Part shown: one piece after another, positions 52,367-59,742 of the stretch
Position numbering within the stretch: the first letter of the stretch is position 1
How the letters are laid out: every line of letters begins with the position of its first letter
Assembly: GCF_900119155.1 (NCBI RefSeq)
Contig: NZ_FPIR01000020.1
Span: 17,513 to 81,512, forward strand
Reading direction: 5' to 3'
DNA: 64,000 bases
Source: Ruminococcus sp. YE71
GTDB lineage: Bacteria; Bacillota; Clostridia; Oscillospirales; Ruminococcaceae
Notes under the pieces: generated by a model
What the model was told of the DNA's origin: nothing
What the model saw: the letters and a program-made list of their open reading frames with translations, nothing else
The model's database searches: none
Made by a program: the position numbers and the translations under genes

Positions 52367-52612
52367 ATAGTAGGCTAATTCAGAAAACTTTATGATGCTA
52401 CTTACAGTATTGTTATATTGGTACTGACCTAAACATCTGCGGCTCGATACATATACAAACATTTTAGCTTGTCAGACGCGCAGGCTGTCTCGTGAAACGA
52501 CAGCACCAACGAGCGTAAATACGCCGTAATTACGCGGCTTTGAAAAACCCTCGGCAGACGCACTACCGTCTCAAAAAAAGGCTTCATAGATAATAAGAGT
52601 GTTTGATAGACA

Positions 52613-52650
52613 AAGAAAAACCCTCGTAAACAACGTGTTTACGAGGGTTT
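52613..52650 (-). terminator. terminator of the intact tRNA-Leu
   Basis: AAACCCTCGTAAAC / GTTTACGAGGGTTT with TTTTTCTTT on the minus strand. Confidence 0.88.
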
Positions 52651-52657
52651 CAAGTAG

Positions 52658-52741
52658 TGCAGGTGAAGGGACTTGAACCCATACGACCTTGCGATCACTA
52701 GCACCTGAAGCTAGCGCGTCTGCCGATTCCGCCACACCTGC
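52658..52741 (-). tRNA. tRNA-Leu(CAG), intact copy carried by the element
   Basis: 84 nt, class II with a long variable arm. Acceptor GCAGGTG/CACCTGC, discriminator A, anticodon arm CTAGC-TTCAGGT-GCTAG with CAG at 52707-52705, T arm GGGTTCAAGTCCC. CCA is not encoded. Identical to the gene rebuilt from the two split halves. It lies 115 bp inside the right end. Confidence 0.93.
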
Positions 52742-52856
52742 ATATAAGAATTTGAAATTTTCACTCGGCTCAAATCCAGTTACCGAGGCGAGATGCTTTC
52801 GCACCGATTCGCATTTTGCAAGCTGACTAAATAACCGCACTGTCGTTACGCCACCC

Positions 52857-52891
52857 GAAGCTAGCGCGTCTGCCGATTCCGCCACACCTGC
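52857..52891 (-). pseudogene. 5' part of the interrupted host tRNA-Leu(CAG), right junction
   Basis: 35 nt from the 5' end GCAGGTGTGGCGGAATCGGC to the anticodon loop, ending in the GA core (52857-52858). Still preceded by the host promoter. Confidence 0.93.
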
Positions 52892-52923
52892 GTTATTTTT
52901 GTTCCGTTCCGAAGAACATAACT

Positions 52924-52952
52924 ATTATACCACAAGATTTTCGGTTTGTCAA
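52924..52952 (-). promoter_or_regulatory. host tRNA-Leu promoter
   Basis: Minus strand TTGACA (52952-52947), 17 nt, TATAAT (52929-52924). It now reads through the 5' tRNA fragment and the element end into the intact copy about 115 bp on. Confidence 0.9.
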
Positions 52953-52990
52953 CCCCTTTTTTAGATTTTTTTTGAAAAAATTGAAAAAAA

Positions 52991-53019
52991 TCACGGACAC
53001 AGCATTCCTGCGTCCGTGA
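52991..53019 (-). terminator. terminator of the phosphofructokinase gene
   Basis: TCACGGAC...GTCCGTGA hairpin followed on the minus strand by TTTTTTTCAATTTTTT. Confidence 0.88.
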
Positions 53020-53024
53020 AACGA

Positions 53025-54236
53025 TCATTTCAGCTTGAAATGCAGCGGCATACCGTTGCGCATCGCGATGTTTACCTCGCCCTGTATCAGCGGCAGGAAG
53101 TACTTTATCGCTTCGTCCGAGATGCCGTTGCCGGCGGAGTTTATCCACTCGCGGGGGAAGAACTTCTCCTTGTTTGCCAGCAGGGAAGTGTCCGCACTCT
53201 CGATGGTCACCACATACGGCTTGTCCGACAGTCTGTGGAATACCATTGTTCTGCCAGTCTCGCCGCGCATCGCCGCCTTGACTGCCTCAGCGCCGATAGC
53301 CTCGGCCTCGTCGATGTCGGTCTTGGAGCAGATGTGGCTCGAACATCTCTGCATTACGTTCAGCTCGATGGAGCGCACCTTGCAGCCGATGTTGTCGCGT
53401 ACCAGCTGTTCCAGCGCCTTGCCGATGCCCGAGAGGTACTTGTGACCGAAGTTGTCCACCGCGCCGCTGCGCATATCGTCGCCGTCCTTCAGCTCAACGC
53501 CTTCGGATACCGCCACGATCAGCGCCATATGCTTCGCACGCTCAGCTCTCACGTCCTCAAGGAACTTCTCCGCCGAGAACTCACATTCGGGCAGGTAGAT
53601 GAGGTGCGGTGCGATCTCGTCATTTGCGCGGAGCACACAGGTCGAAGCGGTCAGCCAGCCTGCGTGTCTGCCCATGATCTCGATAATGGTTATCGAGTCG
53701 ATGGAGTAAACGCTTGAATCGCGGATGATCTCCTGTACCGTCGCGGTGACGTACTTCGCAGCCGAACCGAATCCCGGGGTGTGGTCGGTGACGGGCAGGT
53801 CGTTGTCGATGGTCTTGGGCACGCCGATGAAGCGCACTCCCGAGCCTATCTTCTTTGCGTATTCCGACAGCTTCTGCACGGTGTCCATCGAGTCGTTGCC
53901 GCCGATGTAGAAGAATGCTTCTATGCGGTGCTTGTCGAGAGTCGAGAATATCTTCTCGTAGAGCTGTACCTCGCTGTCGTCGTCCAGAGGCGGCAGCTTG
54001 AAGCGGCAGGAGCCGAGCACCGTCGAAGGTGTCTGACGGAGAAGCTCCATGTCCTCATTTGTGCGGATGACGCGCTTGAGGTCGAGCAGTTCGTCCTTGA
54101 TGATACCCTCGATACCGCAGCGCGAGCCGAATACCGCGTCGATCTCGGGAGTTTTCAGAGCCTGCCTGAACACCCCGACCAGCGAGGCGTTTATCGCGCA
54201 GGTAGGTCCTCCCGACTGAGCGATCACTATGTTCAT
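53025..54236 (-). CDS. 6-phosphofructokinase, probably pyrophosphate-dependent
   Basis: 403 residues, glycolytic enzyme phosphorylating fructose 6-phosphate. N-terminal IVIAQSGGPTCAINASL glycine loop, GGNDSMDT at the phosphate-donor site, catalytic GVPKTIDNDLPVTDHTPGFGSA and the MGRHAGWL substrate motif are present. GGNDS instead of the ATP-enzyme GGDGS, together with the length, points to the PPi-dependent group; the call is by motif only. ATG 54236 is preferred over the frame start 54263. Monocistronic with own promoter and terminator. Confidence 0.85.
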   Translation of the reverse strand: MNIVIAQSGGPTCAINASLVGVFRQALKTPEIDAVFGSRCGIEGIIKDELLDLKRVIRTNEDMELLRQTPSTVLGSCRFKLPPLDDDSEVQLYEKIFSTLDKHRIEAFFYIGGNDSMDTVQKLSEYAKKIGSGVRFIGVPKTIDNDLPVTDHTPGFGSAAKYVTATVQEIIRDSSVYSIDSITIIEIMGRHAGWLTASTCVLRANDEIAPHLIYLPECEFSAEKFLEDVRAERAKHMALIVAVSEGVELKDGDDMRSGAVDNFGHKYLSGIGKALEQLVRDNIGCKVRSIELNVMQRCSSHICSKTDIDEAEAIGAEAVKAAMRGETGRTMVFHRLSDKPYVVTIESADTSLLANKEKFFPREWINSAGNGISDEAIKYFLPLIQGEVNIAMRNGMPLHFKLK

Positions 54237-54276
54237 ATGTTCCCAACCTTTCGTATATTTCAATGCATTATCTCTA

Positions 54277-54305
54277 TTATATCACATTTGTACGGTCGGT
54301 GCAAG
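54277..54305 (-). promoter_or_regulatory. promoter of the phosphofructokinase gene
   Basis: Minus strand TTGCAC (54305-54300), 17 nt, extended -10 TGATATAAT (54282-54277). Confidence 0.75.
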
Positions 54306-54349
54306 ATGGCATAGTGACGGTTTTATCGGTCGGAGTGACGATTATTTTG

Positions 54350-54634
54350 TCATCCCGTGCAGTGGGTCTCAAGAACGTTTTTCAGCGCACTTACGCTTGC
54401 ACTGTGACAGCGCACTACCTTGATGCGTTCCTTTTCGGCTTTGCGGTCAACTGTTCCGACCATCTTGTGCGAGCAGGTGCTGGTGAACACCACCATGAGG
54501 TCTGGTGTGCCGAGCTTGCTGCCGAAATCCGCAGGCATCTGAGTGAACACCTTTGCCTTGCAGTTGTAAGCCTTACAGATATCCTTGTATCGGGTCGCCA
54601 TGCGGTCGTTGCCGCCTACTACTACTATACTCAT
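54350..54634 (-). CDS. DUF2325-domain protein
   Basis: 94 residues, one DUF2325 domain: MSIVVVGGNDRMATRYKDIC, DLMVVFTSTCSHKMVG, then a basic segment. The pattern VVVGGxxR...Y...C and T.SHxM suggests a small nucleotide- or metal-responsive fold; function unknown in the literature as I recall. AGGAG precedes the ATG. Its leader contains two palindromes. Confidence 0.78.
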   Translation of the reverse strand: MSIVVVGGNDRMATRYKDICKAYNCKAKVFTQMPADFGSKLGTPDLMVVFTSTCSHKMVGTVDRKAEKERIKVVRCHSASVSALKNVLETHCTG

Positions 54635-54664
54635 TTTTGACTCCTGTTCTGTGGTCTTTGTTAA

Positions 54665-54752
54665 TTAGCATATGCTAACTATGCTTTCAAAATATGTGGT
54701 TAGTTGCATCTAACCACATACATATCATACCATGTTCGTCCACGAATGTCAA
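54665..54752 (-). promoter_or_regulatory. DUF2325 promoter with two palindromes in the leader
   Basis: Minus strand TTGACA (54752-54747), 17 nt, TATGAT (54729-54724). TGTGGTTAG / CTAACCACA (54695-54718) lies at the transcript start and TTAGCATATGCTAA (54665-54678) further in; both look like operators or a leader hairpin. Confidence 0.75.
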
Positions 54753-54779
54753 GCAGAAAGAGCAGGATTTACAGTTTGT

Positions 54780-55514
54780 TTACATTCCCCACAGCCCGAA
54801 GGGGTCGCGTCGCAGCTCGTTCTCGTATATCGAGACCACGTCCCATATGCCGAAAAACATCGCCTTGCAGCTGCCTATCATCCTCTCTCTGATGAGTCCC
54901 CGCTCGTAAGCCATGCGCTGAATGGTGTACCATGCTTTGACGGGCGGATGTCCCGTCTCGATGAACCACTTGTCGGGGGGATAGACGGCGTTCACCTCGT
55001 CGCTCGGGGCGAATTTCGCGTTTATCTCCTCGGGGGTGATGTCCTCAACGTAGTGCATGGCGGTGAGCTTGTAGATGTCCACCCCCAGCATCAGCGCCTT
55101 GCCGCCGTTGTGTATGGGGTAGTCGAGACCGCCCGTGAGCGCGTCCATGCCGTGCCTGCCCCATCCCGAAGTGCTGATGGTGTCCCGTCCCGTAAAGGTG
55201 TCGGGCAGCTTTCGGAAGGTGTCCGCAACGATGCCCATAGCCGTGCGGTCGGCGTCGGGGTCGAGTACCTTTATCTTGACGGTGATGCCGAGCCGTCTGT
55301 CCTTGTCGGTGAGTTCAAGCTCGGGGCTTAGACGGAGCGCGGGCATGAAGATGCTGCCCTCCTCCGTGACCAGCTCTTTCAGCGTGTCGATGACGGTCAG
55401 AGCGCCGCCCTCCAGCTCCCCGAAGCTCGACAGCGAGCTGTGAACTTCGAGGGTCATCCCCCTCGACACGCCCAGCTCCGACAGCGCGTTTTTCAGCTGT
55501 TCCTTAGTCACCAT
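54780..55514 (-). CDS. AAC(3)-family N-acetyltransferase (YokD-like)
   Basis: 244 residues. LEVHSSLSSFGELEGGALTV near the N-terminus and IFMPAL, the later ALMLGV and TAMHYVE fit the aminoglycoside 3-N-acetyltransferase fold, which uses acetyl-CoA. ATG 55514 overlaps the stop of the alpha-galactosidase gene by 7 nt; the open frame upstream of it is the shadow of that gene. Whether it acetylates an aminoglycoside is not shown; chromosomal YokD-type proteins often have other substrates. Co-transcription with a glycosidase hints at a sugar-linked substrate. Confidence 0.8.
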   Translation of the reverse strand: MVTKEQLKNALSELGVSRGMTLEVHSSLSSFGELEGGALTVIDTLKELVTEEGSIFMPALRLSPELELTDKDRRLGITVKIKVLDPDADRTAMGIVADTFRKLPDTFTGRDTISTSGWGRHGMDALTGGLDYPIHNGGKALMLGVDIYKLTAMHYVEDITPEEINAKFAPSDEVNAVYPPDKWFIETGHPPVKAWYTIQRMAYERGLIRERMIGSCKAMFFGIWDVVSIYENELRRDPFGLWGM

Positions 55515-57622
55515 GTCAGTTTGAACAGTCTCGCCGTATTCTGCGTTCTCAGCTGAACGCTCAGCCTGCCCGAAGCGGTGTTCCACAGGAAACGCTCCTC
55601 GTTGAAGTCGGGGTAGATGCACTCGACTCTGACCTGCACACCTTTGAGGAAATCTATCGGCAGCGAGATGCTGTCGCCGTTGGTCTCGCGCCGCCATACC
55701 GCGATGTAGGCGCAGTTCTCGCGTCGCAGACCGAGGCTCACCCAGCCGTCCCCGAAGCCAGATGTGCCCAGCGCCCAGAAGGGAACAGCTTCCCTGATGT
55801 TGGCGCGTATCTGCTTGTAGACCGCGATGCCCTGCTTGACGAGGGCGCGGTTGTCGTCGTCGATGTTCGCCAGGTGTCCCGACTGGTGGATGCGCAGCAG
55901 CATCGAGTTTATCATGTTGAACACGGTGCGTTCACGGTCGCCGCCCTGCATGGGGTAGCTCCATACCGCCGCCTGTTCGGGGGTCAGCGCAAGGGGAGCA
56001 TTCGCGGCGATGGTGGCGTAGCGCCTGTAGTCGTCCTGGTCTGATGTGGACTGTATCGAGTAGTGGGACAGCATCGCATAGTCCATCCTCATGCTGCCCG
56101 AGGAGCAGTTCTCAACGATGAGGTCGGGATAGCGTGCGAACACTCCGTCCAGCCACGCCAGATAGCAGCGCTCATGCCCCAGCAGTCCGTCGCCGAAGCT
56201 GTCCGCGTCCGTTTCGGTGCCGATGCCCGGCTCGATGTTGTAGTCCATCTTGATGTAGCCCACGCCGTAGTCCTTCACCAGCCTGTCGATGACCGAATCG
56301 GCGTACTCGCGAACCTTATGATTGCGGAAGTCCAGCTGATAGCGCGAACGGTCGAACACGCGCCTGCCGTGCCGCATGAAGAACCAGCTGTCGTCCACGT
56401 CCCCGCGGTCGAGCAGGGGAGAGTGGATGCCCACCACCTCTATCTCAAGCCACACGCCGGGTATCATGCCCTTCTTTCGGATGTAGTCGGTGACCTCTTT
56501 CAGACCGTTCGGGAAGCGCTTGCGGCTCTCCTTCCACTCGCCGACCTCGTCCCACCAGAACCCGTCGGCGTACCAGCCCGCGTCGATGCAGAAGTAGTTG
56601 CAGCCGCATTCGGCAGCCGCATCCACGAGGGGGAACTCCGCTTCGGCTGTGGGATTGCCCCACAGACAGTTCATGTAGTCGTTGAAGATGACCGCGAGGG
56701 TCTTGTTGTCGCGGTTCTTGCGGCGGATAAGTCGGCGGTAGCGTGTCAGTTCACCGATCGCGTCATCGAAGCTCTCGTCCGAAAACGCCACGCCGCAGGT
56801 CACGCTCTCGAAGCTCTCGCCCGTTTTCAGCTCCTTCGACCAGTGGGATTCTATCTCGCTGGGTCCCGACGCTTGCAGGTAGAGATGCCCCTCGCGGTCG
56901 CTTATCTCCCAGTGCCAGCTGCCGTTGTGCTCTATCTGCCACACCATGTGCGTGCCTGTCTCGGTGTTGGAGACGCAGCCCATCGGGATGTACTCCTTGC
57001 TCGACCAGTTGCCCGCATTGGTGCAGGCGAACACCTTCGATGAGTGCAGCCACTCCTGCGGCTGACTTCTCGCAAGACCCAGCTCAGGCAGGGTGTAGGT
57101 CTTCCACTGGAGCTCCCTGAACCACGAGTTGTGGCAGACCCCGATGCGCAGCTTGTCGTCCTCATCGAGAACGCCGTCCTTCTGGATGCCCGTCAGGCAG
57201 AAGCTCGAAACGTATTCAAGGGTCTGTGTTTCGCTGCCCTTGTTGGTGACGGTCGTCCATGTGCGGACAGCCCTCACGCCGTTGAAGAACCTGAAATGCG
57301 ATACCACCTCGACCCCCGTGCCTTCGTCGGTCTGAGTGACCTCGATGATGCGCCCCTGCTGGTCGCAGGTGTCGTTGATGCCCGCGAATCTCAGCGTGTA
57401 GCCGGGAGCCGTGATGATATACTTGTTGCCGTGGCGCTCGCCTGCGCGGTCGAGCCCCGACATCTGCACCTCCACCATGTTGAACCCAAGCGTTCCCGAG
57501 CGGCCCTCAAGGGTGCTCTCATCGAAGGGCAGCGGCGACAGATGCAGCAGCCGCGTCCTGTTCTCGTCATCTATCTCAATGACCATATTTATCCCGTTTT
57601 CGGATATCTCGATACGTCTCAT
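55508..57622 (-). CDS. GH36 alpha-galactosidase
   Basis: 704 residues, cytoplasmic (no signal peptide). GH36 landmarks: FCIDAGWYADG...WWDEVGEW, the nucleophile in VGYIKMDYNIEPG, ENCSSGSMRMDYAML and the acid/base in SIQSTSDQDDYRRYA. N-terminal beta-supersandwich and C-terminal beta-domain are of normal length. It would release galactose from raffinose-type sugars or galactomannan oligomers, and so follows on from the secreted mannanase at 26358. Coupled to the AAC(3)-like gene downstream. Confidence 0.9.
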   Translation of the reverse strand: MRRIEISENGINMVIEIDDENRTRLLHLSPLPFDESTLEGRSGTLGFNMVEVQMSGLDRAGERHGNKYIITAPGYTLRFAGINDTCDQQGRIIEVTQTDEGTGVEVVSHFRFFNGVRAVRTWTTVTNKGSETQTLEYVSSFCLTGIQKDGVLDEDDKLRIGVCHNSWFRELQWKTYTLPELGLARSQPQEWLHSSKVFACTNAGNWSSKEYIPMGCVSNTETGTHMVWQIEHNGSWHWEISDREGHLYLQASGPSEIESHWSKELKTGESFESVTCGVAFSDESFDDAIGELTRYRRLIRRKNRDNKTLAVIFNDYMNCLWGNPTAEAEFPLVDAAAECGCNYFCIDAGWYADGFWWDEVGEWKESRKRFPNGLKEVTDYIRKKGMIPGVWLEIEVVGIHSPLLDRGDVDDSWFFMRHGRRVFDRSRYQLDFRNHKVREYADSVIDRLVKDYGVGYIKMDYNIEPGIGTETDADSFGDGLLGHERCYLAWLDGVFARYPDLIVENCSSGSMRMDYAMLSHYSIQSTSDQDDYRRYATIAANAPLALTPEQAAVWSYPMQGGDRERTVFNMINSMLLRIHQSGHLANIDDDNRALVKQGIAVYKQIRANIREAVPFWALGTSGFGDGWVSLGLRRENCAYIAVWRRETNGDSISLPIDFLKGVQVRVECIYPDFNEERFLWNTASGRLSVQLRTQNTARLFKLTW

Positions 57623-57751
57623 ATTTACCTCTATTCATTCAAATCCATAAAAGCAGTGGGGGCAAGCCCCCATCATAAAAATCTAACTTGTAAAACGTTC
57701 AGAACAAGTCTCTTGAAATGGTTACAGCCGAACGTCCCCCCTACATCCAAC

Positions 57752-57827
57752 AACCCCAATATCAAAAGTCTTTGGAAGGGGGTCTGGGGGAGAACCTTTC
57801 TTCAGAAAGGTTTCCCCCGGGAAAAAC
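57752..57827. repeat. interspersed GGGGGAGAACC repeat
   Basis: ACATCCAAC, AGTCTTTGGAAGGGGGTCTG, GGGGAGAACCTTTCTTCAGA and AAGGTTTCCCCC in order, with a GAACCTTTC-TTCA-GAAAGGTTT hairpin. Closest to the copy at 916-1028. Confidence 0.8.
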
Positions 57828-57846
57828 TGCCCGTCAGCACAAAAAG

Positions 57847-58719
57847 CTATTTAGCCTTAATAGTCACAACAGTCACATTGTCGTAGCCGCCCTTTTCGAC
57901 GGCGCGGTCGGCGAGGCGGCGGGCGGTGCGGGAGTCGTGCTCGGAGATAACCTCGGCGATGTCGGCGCTGCTGCACATATCGGAAAGTCCGTCGCTGCAC
58001 ATCATCAGCACGGTGCCCTGTTCGAGCTTTACGGGCTCGCAGCGCTGTACTTCGAGACCTTTTCTGTCGCTGTCCTCGCCGAGAAAGCTGACGAGCACAT
58101 GGCTCTCGTAGCTGCCGTCGGCTTCCTCTTCGGTCATGTAGCCGCCGTCAACGAGCCGTTGTGCGAGGGTCTGGTCGTGGCTTATCAGCGTGAGGGCGCC
58201 GTCCCTGTACAGATAGATCCTGCTGTCGCCGATGTAGTAGGGGTAAGCGACGCCGTCCTTGACGATTATCGCCGTGAAGGTGCTGCCGCCGCAGTCGGAG
58301 TTGTGCTCGGCGAGCATATCGAGTATCGCGGCGTTCGCACGGTCGGCGTACTCGGTCATGATACTGTCGAGCATATCCGCCGAAGCCGCTTTCAGCCGCG
58401 CGTTGAACCGTTCGAGAAGCTCGGCAGCTATCGCCGAAGCGACCTCGCCGTAGTCCTCGCCACCCAGTCCGTCGAAAACGCCGTAGACGTAGGTCTCCGA
58501 ACAGGGTTCGCAGTATTCCCCGACTTCGCTCTCGCCGAACTTGTGCTTTATCCTGCCGCCGATGTAGAAGCTGTCCTCGTTGTGGTCCCTGACCGCGCCC
58601 GTGTCGGTGGCGAAGCTGACTTTCAGACAGCCCCCCAGAAGATCCGAAGCGCGCCCCTCAATATCCCTCATGTATTCCCGAAAAGCTGTTCGCAGTCTCA
58701 CAATAGCCGACTCCGACAT
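57847..58719 (-). CDS. PP2C-type serine/threonine protein phosphatase
   Basis: 290 residues. Metal motifs DHNEDSFYIG, VYGVFDGLGGEDYGE, CGGSTFTAII, YYIGDSRIYLY, SHDQTL, MMCSDGLSDM and GYDNVTVVTIKAK at the C-terminus cover the full set of PPM/PP2C motifs, so an active Mn/Mg phosphatase is expected. ATG 58719 follows GGGGTG; GTG 58728 is possible. It may reverse a serine/threonine kinase such as PrkC, not seen in the window. Confidence 0.88.
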   Translation of the reverse strand: MSESAIVRLRTAFREYMRDIEGRASDLLGGCLKVSFATDTGAVRDHNEDSFYIGGRIKHKFGESEVGEYCEPCSETYVYGVFDGLGGEDYGEVASAIAAELLERFNARLKAASADMLDSIMTEYADRANAAILDMLAEHNSDCGGSTFTAIIVKDGVAYPYYIGDSRIYLYRDGALTLISHDQTLAQRLVDGGYMTEEEADGSYESHVLVSFLGEDSDRKGLEVQRCEPVKLEQGTVLMMCSDGLSDMCSSADIAEVISEHDSRTARRLADRAVEKGGYDNVTVVTIKAK

Positions 58720-58861
58720 AACATTCACCCCATCCTTAGCGTGTGTCCGATAAAAATTATATCACACTTCACAGCTTTTTTCAAGAGCAAAATGCAAAAA
58801 TCCAACAAAATTTTCCCCTCCCGTGTGCCGATTTTGAGAAAAATGCCGATTGGTGTGTTTT

Positions 58862-59041
58862 TTTGGGGGGGAGCACGTCTTGGGGGAAACCCTTTTGAAA
58901 AAGGGTTCTCCCCCAAACCCCTTTCCTAAAGCTTTTGATGCTTTTTGGCAAGGGGTGTTGTTCTTCTTTAGATAGTGTTGGCGGGGGAGTTTGGAGTTCT
59001 TTTCTTCAATGGATTGCCCCTTGCCAAAAAGACGTTTGAAG
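58862..59041. repeat. composite repeat: GGGGGAGAACC core plus inverted-end element
   Basis: CTTGGGGGAAACCC, then AAGGGTTCTCCCCC and ACCCCTTTCCTAAA (58862-58935), joined to CTTTTTGGCAAGGGG ... CCCCTTGCCAAAAAG (58941-59041). The second part is copy 2 of the element at 744-834. Confidence 0.78.
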
Positions 59042-59074
59042 GTGGGGGACGCTTCGTTTGTTGCGGCAGGGAAA

Positions 59075-59105
59075 AGAAAAAACCTTGCTGTTATCCAGCA
59101 AGGTT
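59075..59105 (-). terminator. terminator of the interrupted tRNA-Pro
   Basis: AACCTTGCTG-GATAA-CAGCAAGGTT with TTTTTTC on the minus strand. Confidence 0.88.
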
Positions 59106-59111
59106 TTTCAG

Positions 59112-59153
59112 TCGAGGTGACGGGATTCGAACCCACGGCCTCTTCGTCCCGAA
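59112..59153 (-). pseudogene. 3' part of tRNA-Pro(CGG), left junction of a second element
   Basis: Minus strand reads the anticodon loop TTCGGGA (anticodon CGG), CGAAG, AGGCC, T arm GTGGGTTCGAATCCCGT and CACCTCGA. Upstream of the loop the tRNA stops: element sequence AAAAGCGTCTC begins where CGAAGC is expected. The loop carries the same TC (plus-strand GA, 59151-59152) that is the core of the tRNA-Leu insertion. Confidence 0.85.
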
Positions 59154-59178
59154 AAAAGCGTCTCAAAGATTGCACGTT

Positions 59179-59208
59179 TACTATTTTATCATAAAAGATA
59201 AAATAGTA
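59179..59208. repeat. 12-bp perfect inverted repeat near the element end
   Basis: TACTATTTTATC / GATAAAATAGTA with a 6-nt spacer, 27 bp inside the element. Confidence 0.75.
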
Positions 59209-59249
59209 CAATTGAAAGACTATTAAATTTTAAGAAAGAAGGTATGAAA

Positions 59250-59462
59250 ATGAAAGCGATTATCAAACCCGATGCTCGTTACATTGTGGGCAGCAAAATG
59301 TCTCTTGATTCGATGTGCAAGCTGCTTAAGCAAGAGTGCGGCTTTTCAAGGAAGGAAGCAGAAGCAAACATAAAAACTCTTGTTGAAGCCGGATACATGG
59401 TACATGACGATGGCGGCTATCGTATGCTTGCTACAATGCCTATTCTTGACAGTCTGAGGTGA
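59250..59462 (+). CDS. small protein with winged-helix-like character
   Basis: 70 residues from ATG 59250 (AAGAAGG about 7 nt before; ATG 59244 is too close). SLDSMCKLLKQECGFSRKEA, EANIKTLVEAGYMVHDDG, GYRML suggests a helix-turn-helix followed by a beta wing, so a small DNA-binding protein is plausible. First gene inside the element; the next gene starts almost directly after it. Family not recognised. Confidence 0.6.
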   Translation: MKAIIKPDARYIVGSKMSLDSMCKLLKQECGFSRKEAEANIKTLVEAGYMVHDDGGYRMLATMPILDSLR

Positions 59463-59467
59463 TACAG

Positions 59468-59731
59468 ATGAAAAGATATTTTCTTGAATTCGATGTCAGG
59501 CATCCTGAACTTAGCCCCGGAATCGGCGGATGCTACGATCATCTCAAAGGTGATTACAGCAAGTCTCATGTTGGCGGCTATTGCGCTAACTCTTTAAAAA
59601 CTATCAGACAATATATCCGTAAGATTCGCAGCAGCTTAACCGATCTTGAACCGTTTGGTTTTCGTGTCTATGACTACGACGCACCTGATGAAGCTGACGG
59701 TCATGTCGGACAAATATACTTTGAAGAATAG
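59468..59731 (+). CDS. hypothetical 87-residue protein
   Basis: ATG 59468 follows GAGGTG by 6 nt. KRYFLEFDVRHPELSPGIGG, CYDHLKGDYSKSHVGGYCAN, SLKTIRQYIRKI, then an acidic tail ending VGQIYFEE. No known motif. Operon with the genes on both sides (5 and 11 nt gaps), so probably a replication or maintenance accessory of the plasmid-like element. Confidence 0.6.
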   Translation: MKRYFLEFDVRHPELSPGIGGCYDHLKGDYSKSHVGGYCANSLKTIRQYIRKIRSSLTDLEPFGFRVYDYDAPDEADGHVGQIYFEE

Positions 59732-59742
59732 CGGGTGACACC

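Larger units (their letters stand above)
40132..52856. mobile_element. 12.7-kb serine-recombinase element inserted in the tRNA-Leu(CAG) anticodon loop
   Basis: Left end GGGTGGTGTAACGACAG (40132-40148), right end CTGTCGTTACGCCACCC (52840-52856); the ends are mutual inverted repeats with one mismatch. Each junction carries a GA dinucleotide shared with the host tRNA. Joined through GA they make a palindromic attP, the hallmark of serine integrases, and one is encoded inside (47319). The element carries an intact copy of the tRNA it disrupts, McrBC, regulators, decayed plasmid genes and a repeat-rich possible origin. No relaxase or conjugation gene is seen, so it is an integrative or at most mobilisable element. 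Confidence 0.88.

Noticed and set aside
52571..52885. 104-residue minus-strand open frame with a repeated AESADALASG segment
   Set aside because: It is a translation of the intact tRNA-Leu and the tRNA 5' fragment; the repeat arises because the same tRNA sequence occurs twice.
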